A stretch of DNA of 64,000 bases from the NCBI RefSeq assembly GCF_009882935.1, contig NZ_WTVA01000014.1, positions 62,001 through 126,000 of the forward strand, read 5' to 3'. The stretch comes from Sneathiella chungangensis. GTDB lineage: Bacteria > Pseudomonadota > Alphaproteobacteria > Sneathiellales > Sneathiellaceae. A model generated the notes under the pieces. That model searched no databases, had not been told where the DNA came from, and saw nothing but the letters and a program-made list of their open reading frames with translations. A program made the translations under genes and the position numbers. Positions 26,790 through 35,875 of this stretch are shown in pieces; position 1 is the stretch's first letter; every line of letters begins with the position of its first letter.

Positions 26790-29700
26790 GATTCGTCGAC
26801 GACAATTTTCGCTGCGATATCATCAAGCACCTGGATATCAGGATTAACATAGTTATCGATGACGATGCTCGGGCCGTTCCCCACCATGAGAGTGAGCGTG
26901 GCCTTGCCCCCGATATCGGAAAGCTCCCAGGCCTCACCTCTGCCGCGATCCTCGACAAAAATACCGAGATCATCAAAAATCTGATCGAGATTGATGCTAT
27001 CCTCCGCCACGTTGAAATCAACGATTGTCACGTCGCCGGTATCGACAGGTGTAAACATGTAGACATCCGCACCTTCTCCGCCCGATAGCGTATCGTTACC
27101 GCCATTACCCTGCAGGAAATCATCGCCGCCAAATCCGGAAATGAATTCACTCCCGATAGTCCCGAAGAGCTGCTCGCCCTGACCGGTTCCATCAATAACA
27201 TTCGGAACGAGAGCGAAAGCAGCGAAGGCCGCAAAGCCGCCTAGACCGTCCTCGACAAAAGTGAACGTCAGGCTCGCGCTGCTGGTATCGTTATCCCCGT
27301 CCGTGATCACATACTCGAAGCTCTCCATTTCTCCGGGATCGACTTGATCCGGCGCGGAATAGGTATAATTACCCGCCGCATCGATGCTCAGACTGCCGCC
27401 GAGGCTGGTTTCAATAATGAGCGGATCACCATTTTGCGGAATGTCATATTCGGTACCATCGTGGATAACAGACGTCAGCATACCGCCGTCCGCGCCAAGG
27501 CGGTCAACGGAACCGGAACTCACCACATTATCCGACTCGACGACAGGAATGGAATCGACCAGAACGGTACCAAGATCATTCGGGTCGACAAGGATTGTCG
27601 GATCATCCCCGGCATTTTCAACCTTATCCAACTCTGTGGTACTGACACCCGTTCCTAGGCCAACAGCAACGACCTCTATGCTATTGTTATCTACAAACTG
27701 TTGCCACGCGTTGGTCGGAGATGTCGGAACGTCCAGACCACTGCTCGGAGTGCCATCAGAGATGAAATAGACGGTCGTCGCGTAACCGTCGAGCGAGGTA
27801 TCATTAAGCTGTTCGCTGATAACACCTTGCGCGCCATCCTCGGTATCCGCAATCGCCGCCGCATAATTCGTCAATCCACTCGGGACCAGATTGCCGGTAT
27901 CTTCGACAAAGTCCTGCGCCGCGCTCACAGACGAGCCTTCAAACACAACCGACGAGCCGGCCGCAAAAGCGATTATCGTGATATTGAGATTGCTGGAAAC
28001 TTGCTGATATTCCCCGAGAACGTTGCTGACCGCTTCCCGCAAAACCTGGATTCGGGTCTGCGAACTTCCCGTTACGACCGAGCTCATGGACCCCGACGTA
28101 TCCAAGACAAAGACAAGATTATAGGTCGGCAGGCTGGGCGCGGGCAGTTCCACGGCATCCGGGCTGGCAATCGGCACATCGTCGACGATTGACGCGGTGA
28201 AAGAGCCGGTAGCGACAGTTCCATCCTGGTCCGTAACGCTGTAGCTGAAGGGCAGAACCAAGGCATCTTCCCCGGCACCAGGATGATCAACCACGTCATT
28301 CAGGGTCAATGTATATCCATAGTCGTCACCATTGCCATTGGGGCCGAATTCCAGCACGAAAACGGGACGCGGCGCGCCGGCCGTCGGAACCGCCGTCGCG
28401 GTGAGATGCTGGGTCACGCCATCGCCAAGGGTCGTCAGCGAATAGGTCACAGGATCACCAGCGGAAGTTATCACCGGCAGGTCGCTGATATCGAGCGCGA
28501 CCGCCCCCGGACCATCGAGGCCGAAATCGATTGCCGCCGTCCCGGTCACCGTCGTCGACTCCGGGGTCAAGTCACTGCCGCTCGGCAAATCGTCTTCATC
28601 AACGCTGATATTCGTTGCGACGCCGAGGACCGGGCCACTGTCATCCACCTCGACCGTCAAGGCGCCGGAAGCCGTGGAATTGTTCACGTCAACAACGGTA
28701 ATCGCCAGACTGAATGCAATGGTCGCGATATTCTCCCCACCGCCGTCGAGATGATCGATTGGACCCAGAAGTGAAAAATCATAAGTTCCGTCGGTATTCA
28801 GGGTAACCGTGAAGATGGTTTGCCCCGCCGCCGACCCCGTAACCATATTTGTTCCGAGGCCTGAAAGGACGATAGGCGAACCACCAGACGTCAGGTTCAC
28901 CGAATTGAAATCCGTCTGCACGGCATTAAAGGACAAGGAAGAAATTGCGCCGCTGCCGCCCGCGATACCGAGGGACGCGCCTTCGACACTATCTCCCTCT
29001 TCGGCTTCCACCACGTCCGCAGGCGTTCCCTCATCAACGATGACCGGGTCATCATTGTCTTCAACTGAAATCGTTATTGCTTCAGAGCCGCCGGCGATCG
29101 TCGCATTGCTTGATCCCCCGACAAAGGCAACGGTGAGCGTCTCCGCCCCCTCAAATAACGGATCATCAATCAGGGAAATGGTGACTGTCGTTGTCGCGCC
29201 GGGGGCCAGACCCGCCGCGCCACCGAAGAAAGTTGCCGTCTGTACCGTCGCAGAGGTAAAATCGGCGCCGGACGTCGTCGTACCGCCGATGACATAATTC
29301 ACACTGACGGTCACGCCGGGGGCCACGGCCTTGTCCAGAGTCAGTTCGAAGGTGAGAACTCCAGCGCCTTCATCAACGGAAATGCCGTCCCCAACGCCGA
29401 CGCTCTCGCCACCGATGGTAACATCAGAGAGCGTCACGACACCGACATCATCATCCGAAATCACGACAAGCGCCTGGCTGGACGTCACATCAATGTCCGC
29501 ATTCGTTGCGCCCGTCAGCGCGACAATGAAAAATTCGAGATTCTCGATGACGTCATCGTCCACGACCGAGACGGAAAAGGAGGCCTGCGTCGATCCGGCC
29601 GGAATGACGATAACTCCGTTACCGCCATCATTCACAACGAAGTCCACACCACCGGGGGTTCCATCGTCCGATTGCGAAGCCGAACCAGCCCGAATTTCAT

Positions 29701-30913
29701 AGGTGATGGTGACAGGAACATTGGTTGGCTGGTCCAGGTTGATAAAGACCTGGAAGCTTTGAAGATTGCCGGACGCCTGATCGAACACCGACACGACATT
29801 GACACTGGTTTGCGGGCCGAGGCCGGTCAATTCTTCACCGTTGAGCAGGTTCAAACGATCAAGATCCGTTCCGTCAAGAAGGCCCGCCGCCTTGAGAAGA
29901 TCGCCAATCGAAAGGCCGCCATCTATCGCGCCATCGCTGAACTTCTGGAAACCCGCACCGCCCCCATTATGCGCTCTTCGGCCGGATTCCGGAGAAATCT
30001 TATCCGGATCAAAGTTGTCCTCGTTATCAAACCATTCCGGATTAATCAGCCTGAGCGCTTCGCCATAGATATTGAACAGCTGCTCGCCAGTCAAAATAAA
30101 CGGAACGCTCGGTAAGGTGGAGAAGCTGGTGACGATCACCGACTGATTTGGAATGTCCAGTACTTGCGATCCGGCCTCGTTGGTGACGACAATCGCGCCG
30201 GTAAAGAGCGTGAAGATCGAGTCTTCGCCAATGCTCTTGACGTTTCCAGACCAGCTCGTACCGCGGATACCAATCGTGCCGACCGGCGTACGCACATCAA
30301 CATTTTCCGGGTTGTCCTTGGCGATCTGTCCGCTGACGAGCGAGAAAACCCCCTGCAGCAACGACACGCCGAACTTGCCGCTTCCCGCCGAGGGGTTATA
30401 GATCATTTCATCCAGAACCGTGCGGCCATTTTCCCCCATGGAGAATTGTGTGTCGTCCGCGAAAACAATCGTGAAGGAAGACCCGGCGGCCGTCTCGATC
30501 ACATCTCCCTGATAGACGGCGGCGCGCTCCACCATCTCTTCGCTCGTCCCGTCCGCATGACGCGCCGTTACCGTCCCGTTCATTGCGGTTATTTCACCAA
30601 TAGGCCCACCCGCGTCGGACTGCGTGCCCGTAGATTGTGCCAAAGGACCCGGCCCTGCCAGCTTGCTGACAAGATCCGACGGCAAGCGCGCGCCGCCAGC
30701 ACTGATAATATCCGGGCCGGATCCGGAGGAAAAATAACCGTGGATCGTTATGTAATCGCCGGTATCGGAGGTGAGGGTGAGGTCCACGCCATCGCGTGCG
30801 AATTCGGCAACGAGGGGTTTGATTTCATCACCCAGTCGGATCGGTCCGTCATCCGGCGCCTGATAATCCGCAAGTGATTTGCCAAAGAGGTCTGAATTTA
30901 TATTCTGTTTCAT
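26786..30913 (-). CDS. large FecR/Calx-beta/vWA/RTX repeat protein, probably type I secreted
   Basis: A 1375-residue, very acidic protein without an N-terminal signal peptide. Order of parts: N-terminal region; FecR domain about 105-260 with VRTPVGTIGIRGTSW at 205-220; Calx-beta repeats about 385-505 and 510-640 with acidic calcium sites (VVDDDVIENLEF, IDDPLFEGAETL); cadherin- or VCBS-like repeats about 650-915; a vWA domain from about 928 with intact MIDAS motif DTSGSMSS near 935; another repeat; and an RTX block GGDDFLQGNGGNDTLSGGEG near 1261-1280, then a C-terminal secretion-type segment. This fits a calcium-dependent surface or secreted adhesin. No type I secretion genes are in the window. 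A CHASE2 cyclase is divergent and another cyclase convergent. Confidence 0.9.
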   Translation of the reverse strand: MKQNINSDLFGKSLADYQAPDDGPIRLGDEIKPLVAEFARDGVDLTLTSDTGDYITIHGYFSSGSGPDIISAGGARLPSDLVSKLAGPGPLAQSTGTQSDAGGPIGEITAMNGTVTARHADGTSEEMVERAAVYQGDVIETAAGSSFTIVFADDTQFSMGENGRTVLDEMIYNPSAGSGKFGVSLLQGVFSLVSGQIAKDNPENVDVRTPVGTIGIRGTSWSGNVKSIGEDSIFTLFTGAIVVTNEAGSQVLDIPNQSVIVTSFSTLPSVPFILTGEQLFNIYGEALRLINPEWFDNEDNFDPDKISPESGRRAHNGGGAGFQKFSDGAIDGGLSIGDLLKAAGLLDGTDLDRLNLLNGEELTGLGPQTSVNVVSVFDQASGNLQSFQVFINLDQPTNVPVTITYEIRAGSASQSDDGTPGGVDFVVNDGGNGVIVIPAGSTQASFSVSVVDDDVIENLEFFIVALTGATNADIDVTSSQALVVISDDDVGVVTLSDVTIGGESVGVGDGISVDEGAGVLTFELTLDKAVAPGVTVSVNYVIGGTTTSGADFTSATVQTATFFGGAAGLAPGATTTVTISLIDDPLFEGAETLTVAFVGGSSNATIAGGSEAITISVEDNDDPVIVDEGTPADVVEAEEGDSVEGASLGIAGGSGAISSLSFNAVQTDFNSVNLTSGGSPIVLSGLGTNMVTGSAAGQTIFTVTLNTDGTYDFSLLGPIDHLDGGGENIATIAFSLAITVVDVNNSTASGALTVEVDDSGPVLGVATNISVDEDDLPSGSDLTPESTTVTGTAAIDFGLDGPGAVALDISDLPVITSAGDPVTYSLTTLGDGVTQHLTATAVPTAGAPRPVFVLEFGPNGNGDDYGYTLTLNDVVDHPGAGEDALVLPFSYSVTDQDGTVATGSFTASIVDDVPIASPDAVELPAPSLPTYNLVFVLDTSGSMSSVVTGSSQTRIQVLREAVSNVLGEYQQVSSNLNITIIAFAAGSSVVFEGSSVSAAQDFVEDTGNLVPSGLTNYAAAIADTEDGAQGVISEQLNDTSLDGYATTVYFISDGTPSSGLDVPTSPTNAWQQFVDNNSIEVVAVGLGTGVSTTELDKVENAGDDPTILVDPNDLGTVLVDSIPVVESDNVVSSGSVDRLGADGGMLTSVIHDGTEYDIPQNGDPLIIETSLGGSLSIDAAGNYTYSAPDQVDPGEMESFEYVITDGDNDTSSASLTFTFVEDGLGGFAAFAAFALVPNVIDGTGQGEQLFGTIGSEFISGFGGDDFLQGNGGNDTLSGGEGADVYMFTPVDTGDVTIVDFNVAEDSINLDQIFDDLGIFVEDRGRGEAWELSDIGGKATLTLMVGNGPSIVIDNYVNPDIQVLDDIAAKIVVDES

Positions 30914-31152
30914 CTAAAGTAACCTCAAGGCGGCAGATATGCATTTATCATCCGGCCGACAAAAATATCAATCTGGCTTTCAAGCAATCAAATCAGTCTA
31001 AAAATAGTCGTCCTGGCCATCGTCGAATTCGAAAAAACACTTATGAGACAAGCAGTAAAGTAAGGTAGCGTAAATGATGGGAGTATGCCACATTTCGGAC
31101 ATATTTCATAAAATTTTTCTCAAATATAGTTAATCCTCAAATTTCCTATAGA

Positions 31153-33444
31153 ATGGGAAAGATTGAACTCAGAGCGGTAGTTAGGGCCAATTCCCGTATG
31201 GCGAATGTAGCAGGAACAACAAGGTCAAAAAAAAGCAAACCGATCTTCAAGTGGCTTTCCTTTGTGAGGGGGGGGCGAATTCCCGCGTTTCTTTTGCTGC
31301 TGGCGGCCTTGTTCCTGCAAATTTACGATCCACCTTTTTTAACCAGTTTTCGGGACCGCATTTTTGATGTTTACCAGCAGTCCCGCCCGCGTGAAGCCCA
31401 ATATCCACGCCCAGTTGTGGTCGTCGACATTGATGAAAACAGTCTTTTAAACCTCGGCCAATGGCCATGGCCGCGAACATATCTTGCGAAACTCGTCAGA
31501 AATCTCACCGAAAAAGGTGCAATTGTTATCGGATTCGATATGCTTTTTGCCGAATCAGACCGGTTGTCGCCCAACCAGATGTCGCAGAATATAGAAGGCT
31601 TGCCGCCGGAAGTGAAAGAGCAATTAAGCGCCCTCCCTTCCTTTGACGCCGTCTTTGCCGATGCCATTGAACAAAGCCGCGTGGTACTTGGCATTTCCGT
31701 CAGTCCCGAAAGTGAAGGCGCAAATAACCTGGGTCTCAGCCGTATCCCTTCCTTCGCCCTTCTGGGGCAGGACCCAAAGAAATATTTGAAGAATTATCCG
31801 GCCCTGATCGGTAATATCGACGAACTCGACGAGGCCGCCGCCGGACGAGGCATGATCAGTCTCGACCAGGACTTCGATGGAATTGTCCGCCGGATACCGC
31901 TCGCCAATCGGATTGGCGGCCAGATCATTCCGTCACTCGCACTTGACATGTTGCGCGTGGCGACCGGTCGGAATGTCATTATCCAAACCAATGAAAACGG
32001 AATTCTCGGCTTTAAGGTCGCCGGAACGCTTGTCCCGACGGACACGCGGGGACGGATATGGGTCAAATATGCAAATTATGACCCATCGCTTTATATTTCC
32101 GCCCTTGATGTCATCAACGGAAATGTCGACGAAAGAGTGTTGGCAGGTAAGCTGGTCCTGGTCGGCACCTCCGCGGCAGGACTGAAAGACCTGCGCGCCT
32201 CCCCCCTCACGTCCAATCTTCCCGGCGTCGAGATGCATCTACAGCTCCTCGAAAATATCTGGACGCAAACCTATCTCTTCCGGCCCGAGTTTATCGCAAT
32301 TTTCGAGTGGCTGGGTACATTGATGACGGGACTTACCCTGATTCTGCTTGTTCCGCTCGCAGGGGCGCGGACAACCCTCGGGCTCCTGATATTCATCTCC
32401 GTCACCGCGATCAGTTCTTCGATATATTTCTTCGTCTATAATTCCGTACTGATCGATGTAAGCTATACCCTCGCCGTATCGCTCATCGTTTATATTACGA
32501 TGGTCTATTCCAACTATCGCGGTACCGAGCAGGAACGAACGCGCATTCGAACGGCCTTCGCGCATTATCTCTCTCCGGAACTCGTGAAACGGCTTTCGGC
32601 CTCACCCGACAGCCTCGTCCTTGGTGGCGAAGAGCGGGAAATGACGTTCATGTTTTGCGACGTCCGCGAATTTACCGTGATATCCGAAGGATACAAGCAT
32701 GACCCGCAAGGTCTGACACATCTGATCAATCGCTTCCTGACGCCGATGACCGACGAAATCCTCAGCCACAATGGGACCATCGACAAATACATGGGCGATT
32801 CCATCATGGCCTTCTGGAATGCGCCGTTGGAGAACGCTCAGCATCCTAAAGACGCGGCGGATGCCGCCTTGCAAATGATCGTCCGTCTCGCGGCGCTGAA
32901 TGCCGCCCTTGAAACCGAGGCCAAGTTACAGAACCGTCGGTTCAAGGCGCTTCGGGTCGGCATCGGCCTCAATACCGGTGTCTGCATTGTCGGAAATCTC
33001 GGATCGGAACAGCGGTTCGACTATTCCGTACTGGGCGATCCGGTCAATCTCGCTTCCCGCCTTGAAGGACAGACGAAGGAATATGGCTTCAGCATCATTC
33101 TTGGCGAAAGCACCGCCCAGGCTATTCCCGATTATGCGATGATCGAACTGGATCTTATCGCCGTCAAGGGCAAGGAGGAGGCGGTAAAAATTTACGGACT
33201 TCTTGGAAACGAAACTCATGCGAAAAATCCGGAATTTATTGCAGCAAAAGAGGTGGTGGAGGGATTTCTCTCGCTGTATTTGTCGCAACGCTGGGATGAA
33301 GCGCTGAAAAAACTCGACATTGTCGAAGAGCGCAATCGTCGTCTGCTGAAATTTGCAAATCTTTATCGTGCGCGAATTCGCGGTTTCAAACTGAATCCGC
33401 CGCCACAAGATTGGGATGGCGTTTACCGGGCGACAGAAAAATAG
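31153..33444 (+). CDS. CHASE2-domain class III adenylate cyclase
   Basis: A 763-residue membrane cyclase. One N-terminal helix near 43-60 (RIPAFLLLLAALFLQI) leads to a periplasmic CHASE2 sensor (about 70-370; PVVVVDIDENSLLNLGQWPW, GFDMLFAE, LVLVGTSAAGLKD), then three more helices (375-470) and a cytoplasmic cyclase domain from about 490. The metal-binding Asp residues are in FMFCDVREFT and DKYMGDSIMAFW, and the Asn/Arg pair is in LGDPVNLASRLEGQTKEYG. The catalytic set looks complete. It is transcribed away from the FecR/RTX gene; CHASE2 and FecR genes often lie together, which hints at a shared envelope-sensing role. The ligand is unknown. Confidence 0.93.
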   Translation: MGKIELRAVVRANSRMANVAGTTRSKKSKPIFKWLSFVRGGRIPAFLLLLAALFLQIYDPPFLTSFRDRIFDVYQQSRPREAQYPRPVVVVDIDENSLLNLGQWPWPRTYLAKLVRNLTEKGAIVIGFDMLFAESDRLSPNQMSQNIEGLPPEVKEQLSALPSFDAVFADAIEQSRVVLGISVSPESEGANNLGLSRIPSFALLGQDPKKYLKNYPALIGNIDELDEAAAGRGMISLDQDFDGIVRRIPLANRIGGQIIPSLALDMLRVATGRNVIIQTNENGILGFKVAGTLVPTDTRGRIWVKYANYDPSLYISALDVINGNVDERVLAGKLVLVGTSAAGLKDLRASPLTSNLPGVEMHLQLLENIWTQTYLFRPEFIAIFEWLGTLMTGLTLILLVPLAGARTTLGLLIFISVTAISSSIYFFVYNSVLIDVSYTLAVSLIVYITMVYSNYRGTEQERTRIRTAFAHYLSPELVKRLSASPDSLVLGGEEREMTFMFCDVREFTVISEGYKHDPQGLTHLINRFLTPMTDEILSHNGTIDKYMGDSIMAFWNAPLENAQHPKDAADAALQMIVRLAALNAALETEAKLQNRRFKALRVGIGLNTGVCIVGNLGSEQRFDYSVLGDPVNLASRLEGQTKEYGFSIILGESTAQAIPDYAMIELDLIAVKGKEEAVKIYGLLGNETHAKNPEFIAAKEVVEGFLSLYLSQRWDEALKKLDIVEERNRRLLKFANLYRARIRGFKLNPPPQDWDGVYRATEK

Positions 33445-33473
33445 CGACTAATATTCCGAGCTGGTTCGGGCTT

Positions 33474-34115
33474 TCATGAAAACGAAAGGTTCGACGCCGC
33501 CGCCAAATCCCGAAGCGCCTGCCCTTCATTCACCACCTTGATCGTTGTCATCCCCATTGCCGCGGCCGGTTTCAAATTGATACCGAGATCATCAAGATAA
33601 ACAACTTCCTCCGGCGCGACTGCCATCTGCTCACAGGCATATTCATAGATACGGGGGTCCGGCTTGCGAAGGCCGATCTTGCTTGATTCAATGACCTGAC
33701 GGAACAGGGCCATTACCTTTTCGACCTCCGCCTGGGCGGCGGCATCTCTGGTCATGCCCGGACCGTTACCCGCCGCAACATTGTTGGTGAGGCAGGTGCA
33801 GTTAAATCGGGTGCCGCAAATTTTCAATGCATTCACCATATTCGGCCGAATATCCCCCGCCAGAAGTTTGATGATCTCCGTGCCTGGAACCGCATGGCCC
33901 ATGGCGGCACTCTCTAACTCAAAGAGCTTGTCAAACTCCTCCAGCGTAACTTCGTTGCGTTCGAACTTTGCCCAGGCATTCTCGTTCGGGTTTGTTGAAT
34001 TGATCGTCCGGATGAAATTTTCGGGTAGACCCTTTGCCTTCTCGAACCGGGTGAAGGCCTCGAACGGGCTCGTCGTCAGAACGCCGCCGAAATCCCATAG
34101 GATGGCTTTTATCAT
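33474..34115 (-). CDS. HAD-family hydrolase (HAD-IA), lacking the second motif-I Asp
   Basis: A 213-residue HAD-fold protein. Motif I reads LWDFGGVL: the nucleophile Asp8 is present but the usual acid/base Asp two residues on is Gly, as in the ACAD10 and epoxide-hydrolase N-terminal group. Motif II is CLTNNV, motif III Lys is in IGLRKPDPRIYE, and motif IV is VYLDDLGINL. Phosphatase activity may be altered or weak. The substrate is unknown. It is convergent with the CHASE2 cyclase gene. Confidence 0.88.
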   Translation of the reverse strand: MIKAILWDFGGVLTTSPFEAFTRFEKAKGLPENFIRTINSTNPNENAWAKFERNEVTLEEFDKLFELESAAMGHAVPGTEIIKLLAGDIRPNMVNALKICGTRFNCTCLTNNVAAGNGPGMTRDAAAQAEVEKVMALFRQVIESSKIGLRKPDPRIYEYACEQMAVAPEEVVYLDDLGINLKPAAAMGMTTIKVVNEGQALRDLAAASNLSFS

Positions 34116-34307
34116 TTGGAAAACAAATCCTTTTTGACAATCTGGTCAGGGGCGCGCCAAGGCACCGGGGTTTATTCTTACTTTTGATAAATAGTGACAG
34201 GCGCAAATTATCCTGTCAAATGTCAAGATAGATTGAATTCGCGATGTGATCGTCTAACTTAGAACAAATAGGCAAAAAAAGATTTTTATAAAGGCGGGAG
34301 TATCCGT

Positions 34308-35117
34308 ATGAGAGCGTCAATAGTAAGCGCCGTAGTCCTTTTCCTGGCAGCGACATCCAGCGCGACGGCCTTCGACGCAAGGGATCTGGAGAAGCTGACG
34401 AGCAATAGTAGTTGTGGCGGCTGCGATCTTCGCGGCGCGAAACTCCAGTCAATGGATCTGAAAGAAGCCTATTTGAAGGGCGCGAACTTGCGCGATTCTG
34501 TGCTGAAGCAGATTAATCTCAGCGACGCGAACCTCATAGAAACTGACATGCGCCGATCCGATCTGGAAAAGGCCACACTCGTCTCCGCCGATCTCGAATA
34601 TGCCATTCTGCAGGACGCGGATTTGGAAAAGGCGTTGTTGACGAACGCCAATTTAAGACGCACGGATTTGCGGGGTGCCGATCTTGATAGCGCAAGTGTC
34701 GAGGGCGGAAAGTTTCAGGAGGCGGATATCCGCAAAGCCAACTTCAAACGCGCCAATCTGTCGCAGGCGAATTTCAGCGACGCCAAGGTCACCGACGTAA
34801 ATTTCAAACGCGCGACAATGATCGGTGCGATCATGACGAAAGCGGAACTCAATAATGCGAATTTCACCCGCGCCGACCTGACGGACGCGCGGCTGGACGA
34901 AGCCGACCTAAGACATACGAATTTTTACCGGGCCAATCTTAGAAATACGGTATTGTCAGGCTCACGCCTTTCCAACGCGACATTTTGGGGAGCCGATCTT
35001 TCGGGCGCCAATCTTAGGGACGCCAATGGACTGGAACAGGAACAACTCGACGTCGCTTGTGGCTCCAGAGAAACCGTGCTTCCCAAAAACCTGTCGATAA
35101 GGGATTGCGGTGCCTGA
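34308..35117 (+). CDS. exported pentapeptide-repeat protein
   Basis: A 269-residue protein with a clear signal peptide (RASIVSAVVLFLAATSSATA, cleavage near residue 21), so it acts in the periplasm or outside. From about residue 45 to 235 it is built of A(D/N)LxX five-residue repeats (for example LRGAKLQSMDLKEAYLKGAN), which should fold into a right-handed beta helix. CGGC near residue 38 and two C-terminal Cys could form disulfides. GGGAG lies 8 nt before ATG 34308. Most family members have no known activity; the DNA-gyrase inhibitors (Qnr) are cytoplasmic, unlike this protein. Confidence 0.9.
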   Translation: MRASIVSAVVLFLAATSSATAFDARDLEKLTSNSSCGGCDLRGAKLQSMDLKEAYLKGANLRDSVLKQINLSDANLIETDMRRSDLEKATLVSADLEYAILQDADLEKALLTNANLRRTDLRGADLDSASVEGGKFQEADIRKANFKRANLSQANFSDAKVTDVNFKRATMIGAIMTKAELNNANFTRADLTDARLDEADLRHTNFYRANLRNTVLSGSRLSNATFWGADLSGANLRDANGLEQEQLDVACGSRETVLPKNLSIRDCGA

Positions 35118-35126
35118 ATCACCGGG

Positions 35127-35149
35127 TGATCAGCCCAGCCGGCTGATCA
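35127..35149. terminator. inverted repeat between convergent genes
   Basis: TGATCAGCC (35127-35135) and GGCTGATCA (35141-35149) pair over 9 bp with a 5-nt loop. It overlaps the last codons of the leftward HAD gene and follows the pentapeptide gene. No U-run follows on either strand, so a terminator role is only possible. Confidence 0.35.
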
Positions 35150-35834
35150 GGTCCGGCAACTCACCCAGATGTTCTATGTTGTGAAAGCGGGGTTCGTCCG
35201 TCGGCGGCTCCGCATGTTCATGAACCCATGTGAGATTGTGCGGAACATAAACCCCGTGACTCCCCACCTCAATCGCCGGGATCACATCGCTTTTGAGCGA
35301 GTTTCCCACCATCATGCTGGCCGTCGGGTTCAGGCCGGCGCTGTTGAAAATCCGTTGATAGATCTGCGGCGTTTTCTCGCTTACAATTTGCACGTCATCG
35401 AACAAGTCGCCCAAACCGGACTGCGCCAGCTTGCGTTCCTGATCGAAGAGATCCCCTTTGGTGATCAGGATCAGACGATACCGCCCGCTGAGATCGGCAA
35501 GCGTTTCGCGCACATGCGGCAGCGTCTCGACGGGGTGGCGCAACATCTCCCGCCCCGTTCGCAAAATATCATGCAGGATGGAAGCCGGGACCTTGTCATC
35601 GGTGATCTCTATGGCCGTCTCTATCATTGAAAGAGTGAAACCCTTGATCCCGTAACCATAATAATGCAGGTTCCGCCGCTCCGCTTCCAGCAGGCGTTCC
35701 GTGATATGATCGCTTTCGGCAAAGTCACTTAAAAGATTTGCGAATTTTTCCTCGGTCATACGGAAGAAATATTCGTTCTGCCAAAGCGTATCGTCGGCAT
35801 CGAAGCCGATGGCCTTTAACGCATCAGACGGCAT
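35130..35834 (-). CDS. HAD-family hydrolase
   Basis: A 234-residue HAD phosphatase-like enzyme. Motif I is GFDADDTLW with both catalytic Asp residues, motif II is LILITKGD, and motif IV is MMVGNSLKSDVIPA. It contrasts with the other HAD protein 1 kb away, which lacks the second Asp. ATG 35834 is chosen over a TTG 15 nt upstream; a GGGG stretch lies 7 nt before it. The helical cap suggests small-molecule phosphate esters as substrates. The role is otherwise open. Confidence 0.88.
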   Translation of the reverse strand: MPSDALKAIGFDADDTLWQNEYFFRMTEEKFANLLSDFAESDHITERLLEAERRNLHYYGYGIKGFTLSMIETAIEITDDKVPASILHDILRTGREMLRHPVETLPHVRETLADLSGRYRLILITKGDLFDQERKLAQSGLGDLFDDVQIVSEKTPQIYQRIFNSAGLNPTASMMVGNSLKSDVIPAIEVGSHGVYVPHNLTWVHEHAEPPTDEPRFHNIEHLGELPDLISRLG

Positions 35835-35875
35835 TTCGCGGCCCCACAATCAATAAAAGGAACGGTAATTTACCC

